In this document: one piece after another, positions 37,220 to 46,809 of the stretch | How the letters are laid out: the number at the start of each line of letters is the position of its first letter | Numbering within the stretch: the first letter of the stretch is position 1 | Made by a program: the position numbers and the translations under genes | The notes under the pieces: generated by a model | Database searches by the model: none | The model's input: only the letters and a program-made list of their open reading frames with translations | What the model was told of the DNA's origin: nothing | Assembly: GCA_030762175.1 (NCBI GenBank) | Contig: CM060835.1 | Location: 82,145,001-82,209,000 of the forward strand | Source: Metallyticus violacea | Lineage: Eukaryota; Arthropoda; Insecta; Mantodea; Metallyticidae | Direction: 5' to 3' | DNA: 64,000 nt

Positions 37220-37554
37220 TATTTTCTCTAAAATCAGCTGTAGTCTGGCAATTGTAAGTGTCACATGGTGTGACACTAGATAACATCAATAAGCAGAATT
37301 GTGATTTTTTCCTTTGAAAAAAAATTGTATTAACATACACAGAGACCATTATGATGGTAGGTTCATAAGTTTCTGCCCTCGCTGATAAGGCTTGCCTTCA
37401 CAAAACCCCTATTTGGTGTCATACCTTATCTGTTAAGTAAATAAGTGCAGCTGTAACTTCTGCTCTGCTGTGTTTTCAGATTGAAACCAGATTTTATGGT
37501 GGGGGATGGGTGGTGCTTTGAAATGTTTTCAGTATGCCCACACGTTTTGACCAG

Positions 37555-38132
37555 TTTAAAGCAGGGATGTTGGTGGGGGGTGAGAATTCGGATTTATGGG
37601 CGCTGCGGTAAATAATTTGCGCTCGCTAATCGCAGGTTTCGTCACGACTGCTGCAGATCACCCGCAATCTTCTTCGGTGAGACTCTCTCGAGGGCGTTTC
37701 GCTGTATTTTGGCGGCTGTGAGTTAGCCGCCAGGCCTGAGTAGAACGGGATTCCGAAGGTGACGACAAATGACGCTTCGTTATTTACTTTGCTGATATAG
37801 TTTATTCTTTTATCGTGAATATCCGGGTCTCGTCTCTCTTCGAACCACAGCAAGGTAATCTTGGCAAACGTTTATATTTATTGCGCTGACCAAAAGGTGC
37901 CAAGTGCAAAGAAATTGTTAATTTAACTGAGTTCTTAACTCAGCTCAATGTTATATCGGCAGTTAACGTGGCGACTGGCGCTCGAACTTCGTCGCCGGAA
38001 CTGGTACTTGGTACTCAGGCCACTCTTCTGCTGATATCCGCGCGACGGCAGCCACACGTAACTGAACCTGGGAAATTCTGAGACTGCCCCATTTTGAGGA
38101 AAATCTAGCCATTTTATACACAAAATCAAACG
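37555..38132 (+). promoter_or_regulatory. CpG-rich stretch, likely promoter and 5' UTR
   Basis: In a window that is otherwise strongly AT-rich and CpG-poor, about 600 bp is dense in CG dinucleotides (for example GGGCGCTGCGG, TTGCGCTCGC, GGCGACTGGCGC, TATCCGCGCGACGG). No repeat family seen elsewhere in the window explains it. It ends at an ATG-containing exon with a consensus splice donor. A second donor-like CAAG/GTAATC at 37854 could mark an alternative non-coding first exon. Inference: an unmethylated CpG-type promoter. Minus-strand reading frames here are shadows of the base composition. Confidence 0.45.
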
Positions 38133-38194
38133 ATGCCATCCATGGGCATCGGAGCGAAATTCTTCCGCCAATTTTGTGTCAACGTGTCTCATAG
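38133..38194 (+). CDS. Candidate first coding exon of a small membrane protein
   Basis: Starts at ATG 38133 (a second in-frame ATG lies at 38142) and encodes MPSMGIGAKFFRQFCVNVSH plus two bases (AG) of the next codon. It stops at a consensus donor, ATAG/GTGAGT. It sits at the edge of the CpG-rich stretch. The two leftover bases match exactly the phase required by the exon-like block at 41161, giving an Arg codon across the junction. The short, basic, hydrophobic N-terminus could be a mitochondrial or membrane-targeting segment; this is inference. I do not recognise the protein. Confidence 0.4.
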
Positions 38195-38696
38195 GTGAGT
38201 GCTTGCCTCACTGAATTTTTTTTCTGTTCGCTGGAAAATTTTATTCAAGCTAAATACTTCGCTATTCATCAGTAAGATGAAGTTAAACAGATTTCATACG
38301 TTACTGTGAACGACTCAATTTTCTCGGACCCCTGCAACTTTGCCACCATCATGCTGGTATTCTCAATCCTATACCAGAAGGGATTACCTTGTATTGTCTG
38401 ACTTCTGCCGAGTCCTGCGTTTGGAGAAAGACGAGAGTTTTCCCTTACCTTATTACCTTTTTACACATTATTTCTTAAATATTACAAAAATTACACTTTA
38501 TGAATACAATATTAGACACTATACAGTATTAATTCAACATGTCATTAAAGTTCCTCCACTGAAAGAAAATGCACAACATACTTGCACCTAATGACAGAGT
38601 TGCTGAGAAATTAATTACAAATATTAATTATTTCAATTACTCTGTAATTGATGGGGAGCCAAGACAGCTTCAAGATATAGTTGCATAAAGAAGGCT

Positions 38697-39741
38697 ATGT
38701 GTAAAGATTGTGACATGTTCAAAATGGAGTATCGAGCTATTATTAAGTTCTTCACAAAAGAAGGACTTACTCCGAATGAAATTAAACAGCAATTGAACGG
38801 TGTATATGGGGAAGCATCCCCCTCATATTCTACCATAAAAGAATGGGTCCAGAAAGCACTGAAGACGAAGAGCGTGCAAGTCAGCCCTTGGAGGTGCTCA
38901 CTCCTGAAAACATCACTCTTGTGGAAGGAGAAATTATGGAAGATTAACGGCTCAAAGTTACAGAAATAGCAGCAAGGCTGGGCCTTTCTAAAACAACAAT
39001 CCTTCAAATTATTCATGAACATACAAACATGAATAAGGTTAGAGCAAGATCGGGTGTCTAAACTTCTTTCCTCAGTCCAAAAGCAGCAAAGAGTCATCTG
39101 TTGTAATGCATTTTTGGAGCTCGTCCCTTGTCCAAAAGAGAATCAATGGAGTGGCATAAACATGGCAAAGCACTTCCTCTTAAGGCCAAGATCACTCAGT
39201 AAACCAAGAAGATCATGGCCACAATCTTGTGGAACTGTGAAGGAATACTCTTCATTGACTTCAAGGAGAGGAACACCACAGTAAATGGGGAATACTATGT
39301 TGGTCTACTGCACAGACTACATGCTTTCATCAAAGAGAAAAGGCAACAAAAGCTGAGTGTTAGTGTGCACCTTTTTCATGATTACAAGCCTATGCCCACA
39401 GCTCTTGTTGCAAAGGGAGCTGTGAAGAAATGTGACTTCAAGGAGATCGATCATCTACCTTACAGCCCAGATCTAGCTCCTAGTGACTCTTTTCTCTTTT
39501 CAAAACTCAAGAATGACCTTCAAAAAAAAAGTGTGACAAAGAAGTGATGGATGCTGTTTATGTGCATTTTGCAGACAAGACTTCTGACTATTTTTGTGGG
39601 GGGGGGGATTAAAATGTTAATTCAAAGATGTGAGAAGTGTATTGCAATAAAGGATAACTATATTGAAAAGTGAAATATAGTTTTTGTCTTTATCATACCT
39701 AGAAAATGGTTAGGCCAAAAACCTATGGATCTACCCTCGTA
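38697..39741 (+). mobile_element. Decayed mariner, internally deleted, 5' TIR missing
   Basis: Plus-strand pieces of a mariner transposase: the helix-turn-helix region MEYRAIIKFFTKEGLTPNEI with SPSYSTIKEWVQKAL, then LKVTEIAARLGLSKTTILQI. After a deletion and frameshifts follow ILWNCEGILFIDFKERNTTV, a decayed HDYKPMP (normally HDNAPxH), and YSPDLAPSDSFLF with the third Asp. The region expected to hold the first catalytic Asp is disrupted. The 3' end has a TIR-like CTACCCTCGTATA ending at about 39741; no matching 5' TIR was found. It lies in the first intron of the candidate gene at 38.1 kb. Confidence 0.8.
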
Positions 39742-39790
39742 TATTCTATAAAAGTAATAGTATGAATGCTATGCAGCATTGAACTGAAAA

Positions 39791-40076
39791 CCACCACGGG
39801 TGGCCGAGGTCATTAAGGCACGGACTCGTGAGCGGGAGGTCTGCGGTTCGAATCCCGCCAGGATCGTCCTTCCTGACTGGGTCCAGGTTTTCCTCAGTCT
39901 TCATAACTGGCAAATGCCGGGGAGGTACCTAAACTTAGGCCTGGAATGCTTCCTTCCTTAAAAAAAAAAAAAATCCTTTCCCAATTTATCATTTCATCTC
40001 ATGTATCACCAGTGTCCACCGCCTGTGGTGCCTCAGTAGTAAAAACGGGCGTTAAACACTACTCAAAAAAAAAAAA
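39791..40076 (+). mobile_element. SINE family A, best preserved copy
   Basis: Head GGTGGCCGAGGTCATTAAGG (box A of a class II, Ser/Leu-like tRNA), GCGGTTCGAATCCCGCC (box B), body AATGCCGGGGAGGTACC, 3' end TGGTGCCTCAGTAGTAAAAA then CGGGCGTTAAACACTAC and poly(A). Perfect 13-bp duplications ATTGAACTGAAAA lie at 39778-39790 and 40077-40089. Probably the youngest copy. Confidence 0.92.
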
Positions 40077-40524
40077 ATTGAACTGAAAAAAATTAGTTTC
40101 AGATTCATTCCATTCAGTCTTCAAGATCTGAATGTGAGCATTGCTACAATTCTGAGAAATATAATAGCAGTAGAGCAGTAGTGAATAGCCTTACATGGTA
40201 ATGGGAGATAAGTGGAATATTTAACAATGTAAGTAATTGAATGTTATAGAATTATAGTTTCTTGATCTCTTTCAGGGCCATCCTGTATTTCATGTACCAT
40301 ATAAAGATCATTCATTGCAAATGAAAAGCATACCATTGTGAACTAAAGATTAGTGTTAGCATAAGCACACCTGTTTATGGTTAGAAACAGTTTTTTCCAC
40401 ACAATTATTACATCACTTAGCCTCCCAATAACCAGTTTCTTCTGGAAAGATACATACCATTCACTATTGGATTCACTGTGCTAATTCTGCCTTCTTACAG
40501 AAATCACAAACTATCCTTTTAATT

Positions 40525-40803
40525 TTTATAGTGTTTCATGCCTGTTTTTACTGCTGAGGCATCACATTCAATGGACACTGTGATACCTGAGATGAAGTGA
40601 TAAATTAGGAAATGATTTTTTTTAAGGAAGGGAGCATTTCAGGCCTAAGTTTAGGGTACCTTCCTGGGATTTACCATTTATGAGGATTGAAGAAAACCTG
40701 GAAAAAAACTGAACCAGAGAGGGATGGCCCTGGCAGGAATGGAACTCAGACCTCCTGCTCATGAATTTGCCCCTTAATAATCTTGGCTACCCATGGTGGT
40801 TCA
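40525..40803 (-). mobile_element. SINE family A, decayed
   Basis: Minus orientation, all parts recognisable (plus strand TTTTTACTGCTGAGGCATCA, GGCCTAAGTTTAGGGTACC, CCATGGTGG) but diverged. No clear target duplication. Confidence 0.82.
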
Positions 40804-41160
40804 AGCTGCCTATTACAAATATTTCAATATACATATACAAGCAACATTCTCAACATGCACAGATTATTTAACACCTCGGAAAATTAATAGAAATACATTG
40901 ATAATTTAAGTGTATTTATCATCTGTCTGTCTTCTGCTTTTTAAATCTAAGGGATAAATGTTTATTTTATTGCTATACTTCATATATTGATGTCAGTAAA
41001 TTTTGGTTAGATCATTACATATTTTCATTATTTACTCTTTGGCTTTACTTGAAACTTTTATTTAATTTAATTTAATGTATCTAATATTCTCTGAAACTAG
41101 GGGAAAGGAAGCATGGAATATAGATAATCTGAGCTTATGATTTTTTGTGATACTTTACAG

Positions 41161-41275
41161 ACAATTGTTTGGTATAGTTTTGGTAGTGCCCCTGCTTATA
41201 TCAATATCTTGGCAGATTCCAGAGAAGGTAATATTTAAAGAAGTAACAGACAGAAACCACCAGATTGCTGAAATG
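41161..41275 (+). CDS. Candidate second exon with a transmembrane segment
   Basis: An acceptor TACTTTACAG precedes 115 nt that are open only in the frame predicted by the upstream exon. It encodes QLFGIVLVVPLLISISWQIP, then EKVIFKEVTDRNHQIAEM, ending at a strong donor ATG/GTAAGC (phase 0). The first ~18 residues form one hydrophobic, membrane-spanning-length segment, followed by a charged tail. Reading through the donor hits a stop within six codons, as expected for an intron. The intron between the two exons (about 3 kb) contains a mariner and two SINEs. No confident third exon was found. Function unknown. Confidence 0.4.
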
Positions 41276-42204
41276 GTAAGCCTGAACTGATTCATACTTA
41301 AAATCACAAAGAGAGATTTAATAAAACACATATTTATTTCTAATCTTTGTTCTTTTGTCCTCGCTTTTCTTTAATTTGCTGTTTGAATTTGCAATTTTTT
41401 TCTCCATCCAGCAAAGCAGGTAATGTTCGAATATCTCAATGGTTTTATTTCATGCTCTAAAGACAACCAGATAATTAGACATAAGATTTTAGGCTTAGGT
41501 ACATCTGATCTATTTTCTTTGCATAATAATTCAAATATCAATGCAAAGTTATTATTCTCTAGTACAGTGGTTCCCAAACTTTTTTGACTCTCAAACCGAT
41601 TTCATTAAGATCTAAGGTAAGGAAATCTCTTGTTAATATATAAAATGTTTAACAACTTTAAATTGCTATAATTATAGTAAATGTGTATACTTTAGAATTT
41701 AACACCAAAAATGATGCAACAATGCTTAAAATATTAAAACCGCATAAGTTCACATAATTTTCATTTATTTTACATTTTAAATATTAAACCTGAAATTAAG
41801 TTAATCCCCCTATCGTTAAAATCACATTTTTATATTTCATACATGCAAATCTTAACCAGGCACTGAGAATTTACTTTTTTGATATTATTAAAATATTTTA
41901 TTTAATAACAGAATTCCATATGGACTTACACAGTAGTTTCAATATTTTAAACTTCTTTCCTAGCCTACAAGTTTTCATTATAGATTCATTCTTTGCTTCA
42001 TTTGAAATTCAGTGAGAAACATGTACTTGCTTTAGATGGCACAGAGCTTTGAAGTCAGGAACCACAATTAAGTCAGATCACTTTCAACATAAAATTCTAT
42101 TTTTGGATTTATTTTTTTTATAGACATACAAAGAAATGACCTCTCACATTTGGATTAAAAAAGTAATAAGGTTCTAATGGCTTTATTCATTAACACTGGG
42201 GAAC

Positions 42205-42432
42205 ACTCATTCTTTTAATTAAACTTTTTTAAAAATTATATATGAAACTAACACAGTAAAGCTCATATTATAAAATCATTTAAATGTGTCATCTACACAC
42301 TGTTTATGCTTCACTTACTTTTTGAAGTATGGAACCAGTTTCAAAGACACATCATCTTCATTCTCGGCCAACTTGACAACTGCAGCATAAGCGTGTATAG
42401 ATGACATGCTCAATGATTTTAGACTCATTCTT
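42205..42432 (-). mobile_element. Short PLE-related unit, 10-bp TSD
   Basis: ACTCATTCTT at 42205-42214 and 42423-42432 flanks 208 bp. On the minus strand an outer stem (GTCATCTATACAC..TTATGCT with AGCATAA..GTGTGTAGATGAC) encloses AAGTTGG, CCGAGAA, a small hairpin, GAAACTGGTTCC and ATACTT. The AAGTTGG and CCATACTT segments pair as stem I with one bulge. The 3' tail (GAGCTTTACTGTGTTAG then a T/A-rich run) matches the unit at 29.1 kb. Confidence 0.7.
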
Positions 42433-42857
42433 CTGTTCCCTGGCATGCATCTCTGTGTCCATAATCAAAGTCTTCTTTTTATAACAGACTAAAAAACTAC
42501 TTCCTATCACTAAATATCTAGATACATGTCTCATTTACGTCTATCCATAGTGACCACAGTTCAATGGGTGTAAAGCATAGTAATAATATTACAATAAAAA
42601 TACTCAAAATCCTCCAATAGAGAAAAATGATGGTGAACTCCTTGCAAGATTTGGGAATCCTCAGGGTGTTTGCAAACCACAGTTTGGGAAACACTGCTTT
42701 AGTAGAATGTTAAATGGCCAAAAGAGTGAATATTCCCAGCTACACATTACCAGATTAATGTACAAGTATATTTATATAATTAATGCATTATAATACCATG
42801 CGCAACAAACTGTAGGAAACTACAGGCAATGATGAAATAGGAGAGAATGTACAGAAT

Positions 42858-43139
42858 GAATGAATAGTATTTAACGCCCGTTTTTGCTACAGAGGCACCA
42901 CAGGCGATGGACACTGATGATACATGAGATGAAATCATATTTTGGGAAAGGATTTATTTTTAAAGAAGGAATCGTTCCAGACCTAAGTTTTAGGGTACCT
43001 CTCCGGCATTTACCATTTATGAGGACTGAGGAAAACCTGGAAAAAACTTCAGTCAGGGAGGACAGTCCTGGCGGGATTCGAATCTCAGACCTCCCGCTCA
43101 CGAGTCCGCGCCTTAACGACCTCGGTCACCCGTGACGGC
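42858..43139 (-). mobile_element. SINE family A with 14-bp TSD split by a second SINE
   Basis: Minus orientation, well preserved (plus strand AACGCCCGTTTTTGCTACAG at the 3' end; GCGGGATTCGAATC box B; GACCTCGGTCACCCGTGAC head). The left duplication AGAATGTACAGAAT is at 42844-42857. The right copy is interrupted after seven bases by the family B SINE and completes at 43433-43446. Confidence 0.88.
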
Positions 43140-43146
43140 AGAATGT

Positions 43147-43432
43147 TTTTTTTTTTATTGATTTATTTATGGACGCTCTTTAACATCTCAGGTCATCGGC
43201 GTCCCATTCAACTCAGGCAGTGAAACGGCCAACTAATTTTGCTCAGAGGCCTCTCTTTCAGGCTTGAGGTTCTTTTTCGTGCCGTAAATGTACGACACGG
43301 GTCCCACGGCTTTAGTTCTCTTCCGAAGGAAGTCCGAAAAAATCCATCGGTCCTGGCCGGGTTGGAACCCGCGATCTTGGGTTTAGGAGGCAAGTATGGT
43401 AACCACTACACCACCAGGACTGACTATGCGGT
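43147..43432 (-). mobile_element. SINE family B, inserted in the TSD of a family A SINE
   Basis: Same head and body as the copy at 494-777, with intact box A and a near-intact box B (GGGTTGGAACCC, one change). Flanked by AGAATGT at 43140-43146 and 43433-43439. That short repeat is part of the 14-bp duplication of the neighbouring family A SINE, so this copy arrived second. Confidence 0.88.
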
Positions 43433-43446
43433 AGAATGTACAGAAT

Positions 43447-44831
43447 ATAGTGTGGTAACTGAAAAGTCAAATTTTGTACAATATAAAATGGAAATGGTTA
43501 ATGACAAATTGGAAAAGAAAAGGAGGAAAAAATTAATTTAATTAAGTGTAGTTTTAAATTGTAGTAATTAAATTAAGTTTATTGTAAATGCATATTTTAT
43601 TTTTCTTAGACTTTTTTTCTTTGTGGGCAGCTATGATTTGTGTGCATCATTTGGTTGGAGTTACACGCTATTTGATTTATAAATTTACAAGTAATCTAAA
43701 AGAATATTCTAGTACTGTCCTGCAGAGATTTCTATATGCTGGCATTCAACTTATTCAAGGTGGATACGAACTGTGTTGATAGACTTTCAGAGATATTCAG
43801 GGATGTTGGCAGTATTTTGATATTAGGAACCCATGGTCTCCTGTGGCTCATTACTGACTGATTGCATATCTTATGTTTTTTTCTATGTTTACACAGAATT
43901 TTTTGTGCTTTGAACTAAAATATCTTTGCATGTTTACTTGGTACAATGTTGCTTGACTGATTGCATGATGCATTGCTGTACAGTTTGTGGTGATTGTGAC
44001 CATCAAATTTTGAACAGCTACTAAAAAGAAACTACAGCATTGCACAGTAGTGTACAAACATGTATGAATTTTGTCCTAGAGTTGTTTTATTACTTATGTA
44101 ATGCTCAGGTTATTTACTTTTGTTATTTGTGATATTGCAGCTACAGTGAAAGTGTTGAGTATAATTGATACATTCCTTTGTAAGAACCATCTATCACAGT
44201 CCAGATTGCATAATAAATGTATAACATATCAACATCAAATAATTTGTAATAAGGTACCAGAGACTGTGGGTTCCTTATATATAATCTCTGAAAGTTTTTC
44301 AATAGCGTGTAGACTGTTTTGCAGTATTCGATACTTCATACAACTGCAGGATAAGGGAATGATTATTAGTGAAGAATTGCACTGAGCAAAATATTGATAA
44401 AATTTTCTACAAGGTATAAATTGATTTGTAGTGTATCAAGTAGTACAACCCAGGAGCTTATATTAACAATGAAAAACGGCTTTCTTCGTCAGGTCGAATT
44501 GACAAATACAAGTAGGAGAGGCATGGATCACAAAACATTTTATTTGTTCGTCTAATAATATAAATATAATACTGTTAATTAGGTAAGACTCCCTTTAACT
44601 TGCATTAAGCAAGTTCACCCATAACATTTACATAGTTGCATATATCCTTACTATCAGCCTTAACACAATCTACCTTGGCTCATAACTCATATCCCAAAGG
44701 TGTAGATGATGAGCTCATATACTCAATGTCATAGTGTTTATTTCCAGATCTGGCTTCCTCCACCTCTAAAGTTAAGCATTCACATACTCATATCCTTGAA
44801 TAATTAGAGTCAGCACATTATGAAGAAATAA
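43447..44831. other. Unassigned, two exon-like frames not accepted
   Basis: Two plus-strand frames follow acceptor-like sequences (TTTTTCTTAG near 43608 and TGATATTGCAG near 44140). Both need a phase-1 partner that was not found. Confidence 0.4.
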
Positions 44832-46013
44832 TATGAGGGACACTCAGATGGTTTCTGGATACAGGCAGGATATTAATGATCATTTGAACTTACCTCTACA
44901 TCTTCTCAAAATATTACCGGTTCAGCCTCTATAAACCCAATCGTCCTTCGGAATCATGACTAGAAGCAGAGGTGCCACTGATTTTTCTTAATGGTTCTAA
45001 GCTCTTTTTTGGATGCTGCTAGAGCAATCAGTTCTACACCAAATAAAACAGGAAAAAGTTTCAGAGTGCCAGATCAGGAATGTAAGGAGGAGGGTACTCT
45101 CTAGGAAGTTAAGGTGGCATTTGTGTTATGGGTAGAGGCACTATTGTGGTGCAGCCTAATGCCTCTAAGTTTGGTTCTCAGCCATTTTCACACACCTTTT
45201 ATAAAATATCTGGAAACAAACTGCTGTATATCATTCTGTCTTAACTGTCTTTTGATCTTCAAGGAAATTCTTATCACATTACCACTAATGGAACAGAATG
45301 TTATCATCATTTTCTTTCCCACACTCCTTGCTCCATCGACTTTCATTGGGGGGTCTCATCTGGAAAGATCCAAACCGATTACTGACACTTTGTTTCTCGA
45401 TCATTTTGATAGTTTCATGTTTTATCACATGTTAAGATTTCAGAAATACTGTAAAAGTTTCTGTTATTGTATCTTTGGAGCATTTTGTGGGTTCATTTCA
45501 CTCAAGGGGCCATCTGTTCTTCACAGGTGGGGCACCCAGCAAGCAGACATTTTTCTAACCCTTAAATACCATTTTTAGACCCTTCAAAATCCAATATTAA
45601 GGGATGCCTTAATTTTTATATGACACTTGGGAGTTTTCATACATCTTCTCCATGGCAGCAATATTTTGTGCATACTGTCATCAAAGGTCTTTTGCTTCTA
45701 TCTTCATCTTTCACAGATGTTCAGCCTCTATTAAATTCCACAAACCAACTGAAGAATGTGGTAAGGTGTCTCTTAAGACTTGTTCCTTGTTTAAGCTTCA
45801 TTTAAAATCATAAGAAGTTATTATGCAATAATGTTCCCACCCAAACTTCATTGTGCAATACTGAATTACTGCCACAAGTATTCCTTTCAGCCCATATTAT
45901 TTAGGGTGTATGGTTTGCAGAAATTATGTTGAATTATGTGTAAATAAATATTTTACACATTATTGAAAATACTTTATTTACTCAAGTCCAGAAACTTTTT
46001 GAGTTTACTCATA
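44832..46013 (-). mobile_element. Decayed mariner with TIRs
   Basis: Imperfect TIRs beginning TATGAG and sharing ACTC and TTTCTGGA occur at 44832 and, inverted, ending at 46013 (1.18 kb). On the minus strand the translation shows mariner relics in order: FVEFNRG with TSVKDEDRSKRP (helix-turn-helix linker region), a GPLEQNEP-like region, a middle segment with DKNFLEDQKTVKT, and PYIPDLAL with NFFLF, a decayed YSPDLAPSDFFLF. It is riddled with stops. The longest plus-strand frame here (45114-45578) is a shadow of this coding strand. Confidence 0.6.
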
Positions 46014-46528
46014 CTGGCATATAACATAGGTACTATATTTTGAATGAATCTTGTGCATATTTTATTGTTGTTATAACCATTAACTATTGACATTTACCTC
46101 CATGAGCAGATTATTTTAATTCTATTTCAAATGCACATTTGTTCTTTATTAATTACTAGAGGGAGGGGGACTGCTGACAGCAGATGGTTGGTGATGGATG
46201 TGTTTAGATGAGTGTTCATACAGAGTCAAAAGAATGGGAATTCTGTTGGAAGTTTACAGGACCAAAATTGGCTGATTTAATGCTACTGGATATTTCTTTG
46301 GCAGAGGAAGATGGCAAGAGCAGATAATTATGTCATGGTATGCACTGGTGCTGATGATAATGTTGATGATCTGAGGAGTAGAACTAAACCCCAGTCTGGA
46401 AACAACAAATTTTGGGACTGCTGAAGTGTATCACCAAAGACTTAACAGATATAAAAGGAATAAAAAAGAGAATTAATGAATAAATAAGCAGAAAATTTGA
46501 CAAAATCAAGTTAATGCTGGAAAAATTT

Positions 46529-46809
46529 TAATGAAAGGTTATTAACACCCATTTTTGCTACAGAGGCACCACAGGCGATGGACACTGATGATGCATGAGA
46601 TGAAATGATATATTTGGAAAGGATTACTATTTAAGGGGGGAAACATTCCAGGCCTAAGTTTAGGGTACCTCCCCAGCATTTGCCATTTATGAGGACTGAG
46701 GAAAACCTGGAAAAAACCTCTTTTAGGGAGGACGGTCCTGGCAGGATTTGAACCTCAGAACTCAGACTCACGAGTCTGCATCTTAATGACCTCAGCCACC
46801 CATGGTGGT
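46529..46809 (-). mobile_element. SINE family A inside LINE ORF1 region
   Basis: Minus orientation, complete (GACCTCAGCCACCCATGGTG head on the plus strand). Flanked by GAAAAATTT at 46520-46528 and 46810-46818. It splits the coiled-coil part of the large LINE. Confidence 0.87.

Noticed and set aside
37626..38192. Two minus-strand frames of 75 and 85 codons
   Set aside because: They reflect the GC-rich, stop-poor composition of the CpG-rich stretch; no conserved motif was seen.
38633..39097. 154-codon minus-strand open frame
   Set aside because: Antisense shadow of the mariner transposase relic on the plus strand.
43608..43779. Possible third exon of the candidate gene at 38-41 kb (frame with SLWAAMICVHHLVGVTRYL)
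   Set aside because: It needs a phase-1 junction, but the upstream exon ends in phase 0. In phase 0 it stops after eight codons. No intervening exon was found.
44141..44385. Acceptor-like TGATATTGCAG followed by an open frame
   Set aside because: Again phase 1, no recognisable protein, and no upstream partner.
45114..45578. 154-codon plus-strand open frame
   Set aside because: It lies on the opposite strand of a decayed mariner transposase with recognisable motifs, so it is a shadow.
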